This document shows positions 55,568-60,891 of a DNA stretch of 60,891 bases, one piece after another (position 1 is the first letter of the stretch; the number at the start of each line of letters is the position of its first letter). Location of the stretch: positions 1 through 60,891 of the forward strand of contig JALKBU010000209.1 in assembly GCA_023091735.1 (NCBI GenBank), given 5' to 3'. Source of the stretch: Trichomonas tenax. Its lineage: Eukaryota; Parabasalia; Trichomonadida; Trichomonadidae. The notes beneath the pieces were generated by a model that saw only the letters and a program-made list of their open reading frames with translations, did no database searches and was not told where the DNA came from. A program made the translations under genes and the position numbers.

Positions 55568-58240
55568 CTATATTTCAACTTCTTGGTCACCTCCAAGAAC
55601 TTTCTGTTCTAATGATGGTTCATCTCTTTCAGATATTTCCGCTGCGATGCTGTTATCTTTGTTCTTACGGCGCTGTTTGATGACAATAAAAGTGATAACA
55701 GCGAAGCAAATGAGAAGAATTACGATGATGAGAATAGGAACGACTTTGAGAATAATCGTCCATTTGACAGGAAGAGTCGCTCCAATTGTGATTTTAACGT
55801 CTGATTGAGAAATAGGATAAACGTAAATGTAACTTCTCGCTGTAATTGAGTCGTTTGATTTTGTCATAATGATGCATTCGTCAGCACCAGCGATGCCTTT
55901 GTAGACGTCAGAAGAAGAGCAAATAATGAATCTGGCGGTTGTTGCGACTCTATTGAATGAAATTGTGTAAAGACGACTCAAAAAACCTATTGGATTGAAG
56001 TGGAAAACTGTTGGTTCACGCGCAGGAATTGTTAATTTTTCTTCACTGCTGAGTGTCTTCGCTTGGAGATGGCATTTATATCCATAATATCCATCTTTAC
56101 AGACACAAATTCCGCTGTTTGAGCAGCTTCCGTGGCCTCCGCAATCATTGATACAAACATCGACTTTCTTCATCTCCAAAACAGAGTCGATGTCACCAGA
56201 AACAGCAACAGCGAACAAAATGTCTTTTTCGAGTGAATATTCGCTTGAAACAACGTGAATTTCGTATGTTCCAGGAACAACTTCGTCGTCATACAACAGA
56301 ACTCTTTCGTTTGTTGAGAATTGTTCCGTTGAACCCGATTCGAATTGATTTCCTGTGAAAACTTTTCCATTAGAATCAACTAAATAAAGATCCAAATCAG
56401 CAAACAAAGGATAAACATATTTCTCCATTGTAGCATCGATATAAGACATCGTAACGCTCAACCTGCACTTCGAATTGACTTTAAACGATCCTATATAGTG
56501 CTGTGAGGATCCAATTGTCAAATTATCAGCAAACAACAAATTAGAGTCAACTAAATTACTCAATATCGGATATCCGAAGCCTCTCAAATTATCTGGGGTC
56601 CTCGATTTCATTGGAACGGCACTGTTAATCAGCAAAGCTCTCATTAAAGCAGATGTTGGAGTGACTCCTAAGGTCTTATTCATAGATTTCGTCTTAAACC
56701 ATCCATCCTGAAGATATTCTCTGACGATTGCCGCGAGCCCTGCAACTAAAGGCGTTGCCATCGATGTTCCTCGTTTCGTTGTCAATGCCTTTGAGTCGCA
56801 TGGAGCAGGAGAGATTGTAGTTCTTCCCGATGAACAAGCGGAAATCAATGGATGTCCTGGAGCGGAAATATCGGGTTTCAAGAGTCCGTTGACTGAAGGT
56901 CCTTGTGATTGAACATAAGATTGATCGATTTCTGCTGTTTTCGTGGCTCTCATTATTATGCTTCCTGACGTGAAATCGAAGTCTGATGTTGTCGTAAAAA
57001 CGTGATTCTGTTGAACATTTTTGAGAGAATTATTGACAACGATGACAGCTTTCGCGTTTAAATTAAAAGCATCGGAGATATTCGAAGGATCTTTTAATTT
57101 AACGATTTTGTTATTGAAATCATTCTCTGAGTTGAAGTCGACAATTGATAAGTTAGAGATCCACGCGCTCTCTGAGTTAATTGTTTCAGAGAAGTAATTC
57201 GTGTCCGATGATTGATTTAATTTGATTGTTTTTCCATCCGATGATTCCAAATATAAATTATTTCCGCTATTTGTTTCTAATTGATAAGAAGCGGCGTTCG
57301 TTGTCAATCCAACGCCGAGTGTGTTCTTTCCTGTCGCTGGAGCAGTGATAGAAATTGGTTGTTTCGCGTTTCCCGTCGCAAACAAAAATGTTATAAATGG
57401 ATATTTTTCTGCAGCATTGTCATACATGAATTCGATAATTCCTGGGTCCTCTGAGTATCCCCACGAGTTGGATGATATTCCAGCGCCCATCTCCTTCATT
57501 CTCTCTGATGTTAAATCAATGTCATAATCTCCGCTGACGTCATCGCGAATTTCTGCCTTTCCAATATCCGTTATGTAAATTTTTGCGCCTGGAGCCGCCC
57601 CGTTGTACATTTTGAGACCGCAGCCGTTACAGTTGGCATCGCCTGCAGCAGAGCCACTGACGTGCGTGCCGTGGCCTTCACGAGCGTCTTGTGAATCGAC
57701 CCAATTATCAATTCTCACGATTTTGCGATGTTTGAGGTTTGTTACGTTGATTGGGGCCCTGTAGTTGTTGTCGTAGAAGAAACAGTGGAATTCGTCAATT
57801 CCGCTGTCGACAATATTAATAATTTGTCCAGTTCCGTTTAATCCCATTTCATGCAGTTTTCTGCTCGATAGAGGAACCGCGTGTTTCTCTGGTTCAAGAA
57901 TTTCGCCATTCAAAAGCAAAGGAACTTCATATCTATTCATTGCTTTTCTTTCGGGTAAAAGACGATATGAGGCGATTCTTTCGTCCGTTTCCAACGATTC
58001 TAGTGAAGAAACGTGGTCGATTACAAAATAATTTTGCGATATATGTTTAAATCGTATTGAATTGTCGATTGGAGACCAATCTGAGATTGTGTGGACTATA
58101 TATTTCGAATTTTCATCGATGCTTGATGTCATTTTTTGAATTGTACGAACTTGCTTAAAAATGTCGAATTTTTTTGAATTTTGAAGGAAAACTTGCTGTG
58201 TTTCATTGAGGTAATGATGAAACCAGCCATTTGACACCAT
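55568..58240 (-). CDS. Subtilisin-like (S8) membrane serine protease
   Basis: Counting from the ATG at 58238-58240 (890 residues), the catalytic triad is Asp145 (IVDSGID), His190 (GHGTHVSG) and Ser493 (RGTSMATP), with oxyanion Asn291 (FATGNA). A long insert splits the domain between Asn and Ser. A jelly-roll-like region follows, then one EGF-like module (about 700, with CVCKDGYYGYKC), a membrane helix (about 835-860) and a basic tail. Trichomonad subtilases are surface or lysosomal proteases. The frame is open upstream to an ATG at 58426, but a TCATTTTTCTA initiator ends within that part and gives a 17-base leader to the chosen ATG. The extra 62 residues also use rare GGG codons. No clear signal peptide is visible with either start. 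Confidence 0.82.
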   Translation of the reverse strand: MVSNGWFHHYLNETQQVFLQNSKKFDIFKQVRTIQKMTSSIDENSKYIVHTISDWSPIDNSIRFKHISQNYFVIDHVSSLESLETDERIASYRLLPERKAMNRYEVPLLLNGEILEPEKHAVPLSSRKLHEMGLNGTGQIINIVDSGIDEFHCFFYDNNYRAPINVTNLKHRKIVRIDNWVDSQDAREGHGTHVSGSAAGDANCNGCGLKMYNGAAPGAKIYITDIGKAEIRDDVSGDYDIDLTSERMKEMGAGISSNSWGYSEDPGIIEFMYDNAAEKYPFITFLFATGNAKQPISITAPATGKNTLGVGLTTNAASYQLETNSGNNLYLESSDGKTIKLNQSSDTNYFSETINSESAWISNLSIVDFNSENDFNNKIVKLKDPSNISDAFNLNAKAVIVVNNSLKNVQQNHVFTTTSDFDFTSGSIIMRATKTAEIDQSYVQSQGPSVNGLLKPDISAPGHPLISACSSGRTTISPAPCDSKALTTKRGTSMATPLVAGLAAIVREYLQDGWFKTKSMNKTLGVTPTSALMRALLINSAVPMKSRTPDNLRGFGYPILSNLVDSNLLFADNLTIGSSQHYIGSFKVNSKCRLSVTMSYIDATMEKYVYPLFADLDLYLVDSNGKVFTGNQFESGSTEQFSTNERVLLYDDEVVPGTYEIHVVSSEYSLEKDILFAVAVSGDIDSVLEMKKVDVCINDCGGHGSCSNSGICVCKDGYYGYKCHLQAKTLSSEEKLTIPAREPTVFHFNPIGFLSRLYTISFNRVATTARFIICSSSDVYKGIAGADECIIMTKSNDSITARSYIYVYPISQSDVKITIGATLPVKWTIILKVVPILIIVILLICFAVITFIVIKQRRKNKDNSIAAEISERDEPSLEQKVLGGDQEVEI

Positions 58241-58248
58241 GTTCTCTG

Positions 58249-58259
58249 TAGAAAAATGA
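58249..58259 (-). promoter_or_regulatory. Initiator of the subtilase gene
   Basis: The minus strand reads TCATTTTTCTA from 58259, with its predicted start at 58257 and the ATG at 58240. It is the main argument for the shorter product. Confidence 0.5.
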
Positions 58260-58426
58260 ATGTTGTAATTATTTTTTAAGATTTCAAATTCGGAATTTTT
58301 CAATAACGACAAAATTCTTATGAAAAACCATCCCCCGACCCCAGAAACAGAAGGTTTTCTGACGGAAGTCTTCGAATAGTTAAATCCGTCGTAAAAAAGA
58401 AACGAAGAAATCACTTTTTTATTCAT

Positions 58427-59998
58427 TAATAAATTATATAAAAAGATTATTTTTCGAAAAAGGTTATTTCGTTTTTTTCATGATATTTATATTCTCTATA
58501 TGACATTGAACATATTTCTATGATTTTTGCAACTTTTTGTATTATATCTTAACTTAATTCTATATTTATTAGAAATTTTTATCTGCACAATTATAGACTA
58601 TATTCAGGTGAATGCGTTTGAGTAGGAGTAATATAATGAAATCTATTCTATGTGAATGAAAATCAATGAACAAATCATCGATGAGGAAAACAATTTGTTT
58701 CATTTTGAATGAAACAAAATTAGCAATAAAGGACAAGGACAACTTAATGTGCTTTAGATTCTATATAATTTTATAATGGTTAGCATGAAAAATGCATCAT
58801 ATCCATAACAAAATGAAGCTTTAACTCAGCAATAAAAAAGCAAATCAAATTAATATTACACTTAATAACGAAATAATTGTTGAAACATTATACCTATGAA
58901 CTACATTATAAATTGGTTCTACATAGAAATATTATACTATTTTATTGATATCACACAAAATTAAAACGGTACTTTATGATTTGTGATATTCCATCCCAAA
59001 ATCATTGCTTTATCTCATAAACCTAAAACAATTAAACAAATTTTTGTTTCTTATTAGTTTTTATGCATACGTGGTGATACCTCATTTAGCATACGTATGT
59101 CAACTCTATTCCATAGATAAAAAAGAGATTCTAACCAAATAAAAAATAAATCAAATATATAAAATAAAATTGCTTTAATAGGAAGAAACAAATACTACAT
59201 CAACAATATTATATGACTATGACAGTTGCAAAATCGTTTTGATTTGATATTATTTTATCTAAAAAATCTTCTTTTCTAAATCAAATATTGCTATGATATA
59301 TTTTATTCCAGTCAAAAAAACAAAATACTTGGCTAAAAAAGATTTGTAAAATATTGATAAAATTGTTGAAATTCGATGATTTTTCTTAAAATTTATAATA
59401 AAAAAGTCCCATTTGTGTCAGTGGATGGAATAGGATTTATTTTTAATATCTTCATATCCCAGCATCTAGTTTAGAAACAAGGGGCTATATTTCATGTATA
59501 TATATGATAATTTTTTACCGTAAATGTACCTTTTCAGAATCTCATGAATAGCACAGTGTGCTGAGATTTAAAATTAAGGTTAAAAACATCCAGAATACAC
59601 TTCTAGTGTTTTTTTCGGATGTTACAAAAAAGTTCAAAGATATGAAAAATGAGACAATACATTTTATAGATGGATCATTACTATATCCAACACTACACTT
59701 CAGACATTTTTATTTATGTTTGCTATTCTAATAAATGGGGCTCAAACTACCAACTTTCCACTAATAAGGTTAAAAATTGAATGGTGTCAGTGAAGCCTTA
59801 TAATAACCATGTAAAAAGGAAAGTGTTTGGAGCTTTCGAAACCATTGACGGCTGGTTTTGGATTTTACTAACGCATTTTTGAATAATTCGTTTTTCCTCA
59901 TTGAATATTGGCTTTCATTGAATTTTAAATTGTACAATTTACTGAATTATTATTACTGTCACTAATAAAACAATTATATTTTATTCATTTATATAAGA
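58427..59998. other. Gene-poor spacer, 1.6 kb
   Basis: Very AT-rich with no coding frame. AAGGTTAAAAA words occur near 59577 and 59767. No motif array was found. Confidence 0.45.
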
Positions 59999-60053
59999 GG
60001 GAATCTTTGCGAAAAGGGGTCTATAATAAGGGGTGTCTTAAAAATATTAGGGG
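59999..60053. repeat. Four G runs spaced 14-20 bp
   Basis: GGG or GGGG begins at 59999, 60016, 60030 and 60050 (steps of 17, 14 and 20). This resembles the G-run array at 38.7 kb but is shorter and less regular. It lies just before, and overlapping the start of, the hAT remnant. Confidence 0.4.
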
Positions 60054-60060
60054 AAGTGTG

Positions 60061-60324
60061 ATGAAAAATATTGCAGGCATTAATAAGAATGATTTGACTT
60101 ATTGGAACGGCCCAGATGATAATTCGATTGCCCTGAAAGAATTAGGACAATGGGCGCTATCAATCCCTTGTTCGGAAGCTGATGTGGAGCGGATTATTTC
60201 ACGTTTAAGGAATACCAGGAATAAAGGCATTCAAAAGACTGGTGAGGATATGCTGAAAGCTAGAATTCTTCTGAAGTTTTATGGAATTGCAACATGTTTC
60301 AGGGTGTTTGAGGAAATGATGTGA
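60061..60324 (+). pseudogene. hAT-family transposase remnant (C-terminal dimerisation region)
   Basis: The frame encodes the C-terminal hAT dimerisation motif: KELGQWALSIPCSEADVERI, then ISRLRNTRNKGIQKTGEDML and KARILLKFYG. The Ala-Leu-x-Ile-Pro-x-Ser-x-x-x-(V/E)-E-R block is diagnostic of hAT transposases. Only about 85 codons are left; the DDE catalytic core and zinc finger are absent upstream. The frame stays open a little further left but contains the G-run repeat there, so I start at the ATG at 60061. It is a transposon fossil rather than an active gene. Confidence 0.7.
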
Positions 60325-60891
60325 GTTGAAATGAATGATGTGATCAAACCTTCAAAAATGAAATCAAGACCACAATGGATGTTACACCTTGTCGTTCACA
60401 CAGTGGTATATATGGACCACGTGTAACATAATTTTCAACATTGTCTGCTCCAACTTTACACAATGGCTAAAAAGCTACAATTTACTGTTTATTGGGTTCA
60501 TCCCCTCACCCCCAATTAACAAATTCGTAAGGAATGATAGCATGATATATCACTATTATAGAGCTAAATCTAAACGAGCTTTACCCAAAGCCATAATTCA
60601 GGTAGGGCAAAGCAGGCATACTATAGAAAAATGCAACAAATATCATTTCTGTAAAAATATCAGATGTTGATAAAATTTACTGGGCAATATGCATTACATC
60701 GTCTTAGATAATACACGAATCAATAAATCTGAAAGTATTATCTTCCATTTTATTAGTAGTAATAGATGGGGGTTAGTTGCCACTTTTTGTAACTATATAT
60801 AGTGGGGACAATAACTAATATATATAGTGGGAAAAACTAAGTTAATTTTTTTATTATTTAATTTTTAATAAGTAAAAAAGCAACTATATAT
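60325..60891. other. Right edge, no supported genes
   Basis: A small inverted pair GTTACACC / GTGTAAC lies at about 60381 and 60421 and could be a relic of a transposon end. Near 60785-60835 the sequence repeats TATATATAGTGGG twice. A 93-codon frame at 60389 has no recognisable feature. Confidence 0.35.

Noticed and set aside
1..60891. Search for tRNA, 5S and snRNA genes
   Set aside because: Words such as GGTTCGA occur only inside coding regions and without a matching A box or cloverleaf; no RNA gene can be supported by eye.

Overview
The window reads as a nuclear contig of a parabasalid protist, most likely a trichomonad of the Tritrichomonas/Trichomonas group. The evidence is: AT-rich spacers; intronless genes using the standard code; very short 5' leaders beginning at TCA(C/T)T(T/T) initiators 4-41 bases before the ATG (the TATA-less Inr type known from Trichomonas vaginalis); trichomonad-style families (many-helix proteins with a class III cyclase domain, BspA-like leucine-rich repeats, ankyrin proteins with a DUF3447-like front part, Rab GTPases, large type I surface proteins); and hAT and foldback element debris. 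The species is inference. No rRNA, tRNA or CRISPR was found.

Layout. 1-1300 is accessory DNA: a piece of a coiled-coil repeat frame, a 162-bp MITE-like element, a nested inverted-repeat block, a perfect hairpin and a gene remnant. 1.5-12.8 kb: an ASH-repeat (CEP192/SPD-2-like) protein, a Bro1-domain protein with DPW motifs, ribosomal protein uS3, a C2-like protein divergent from a prenylatable EF-hand protein, a protein kinase, a second MITE-like element and a LisH protein. 13-29 kb: a dead ankyrin gene, a TMEM62-like phosphoesterase, a large surface protein, two coiled-coil proteins, a miniature AOS1/SAE1-like protein, a Rab1-like GTPase and an RBX1-like RING protein, then about 3 kb without genes. 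29-41 kb: a 1707-residue membrane cyclase-like protein, a decayed BspA gene, eIF2-alpha, a small coiled protein and an alpha-solenoid protein. 41-61 kb: a NEK-like pseudokinase, eL38, a nicalin-like protein, RPC6 of RNA polymerase III, a dead surface-protein gene, an Rh/Amt transporter, a broken UBA-like gene, an ankyrin protein, a PKA regulatory subunit, a subtilisin-like membrane protease and a hAT transposase remnant.

The genes are independent units with their own promoters; no operon is evident. They cover translation (uS3, eL38, eIF2-alpha), Pol III transcription, ubiquitin and SUMO conjugation (RBX1, AOS1), membrane traffic (Rab, Bro1), ER translocon (nicalin), cyclic-nucleotide signalling (cyclase-like protein, PKA-R) and the cell surface.

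The most unusual signal is not a protein. Many spacers carry a short motif, G(A/T)CATGTAAA or its reverse complement, often in two or more copies about 20 bp (two helical turns) apart. A different C-run motif repeats with the same ~20-bp step in two mirror-image arrays upstream of eIF2-alpha and its convergent neighbour. These look like helically phased promoter arrays and are the best candidate here for something undescribed.
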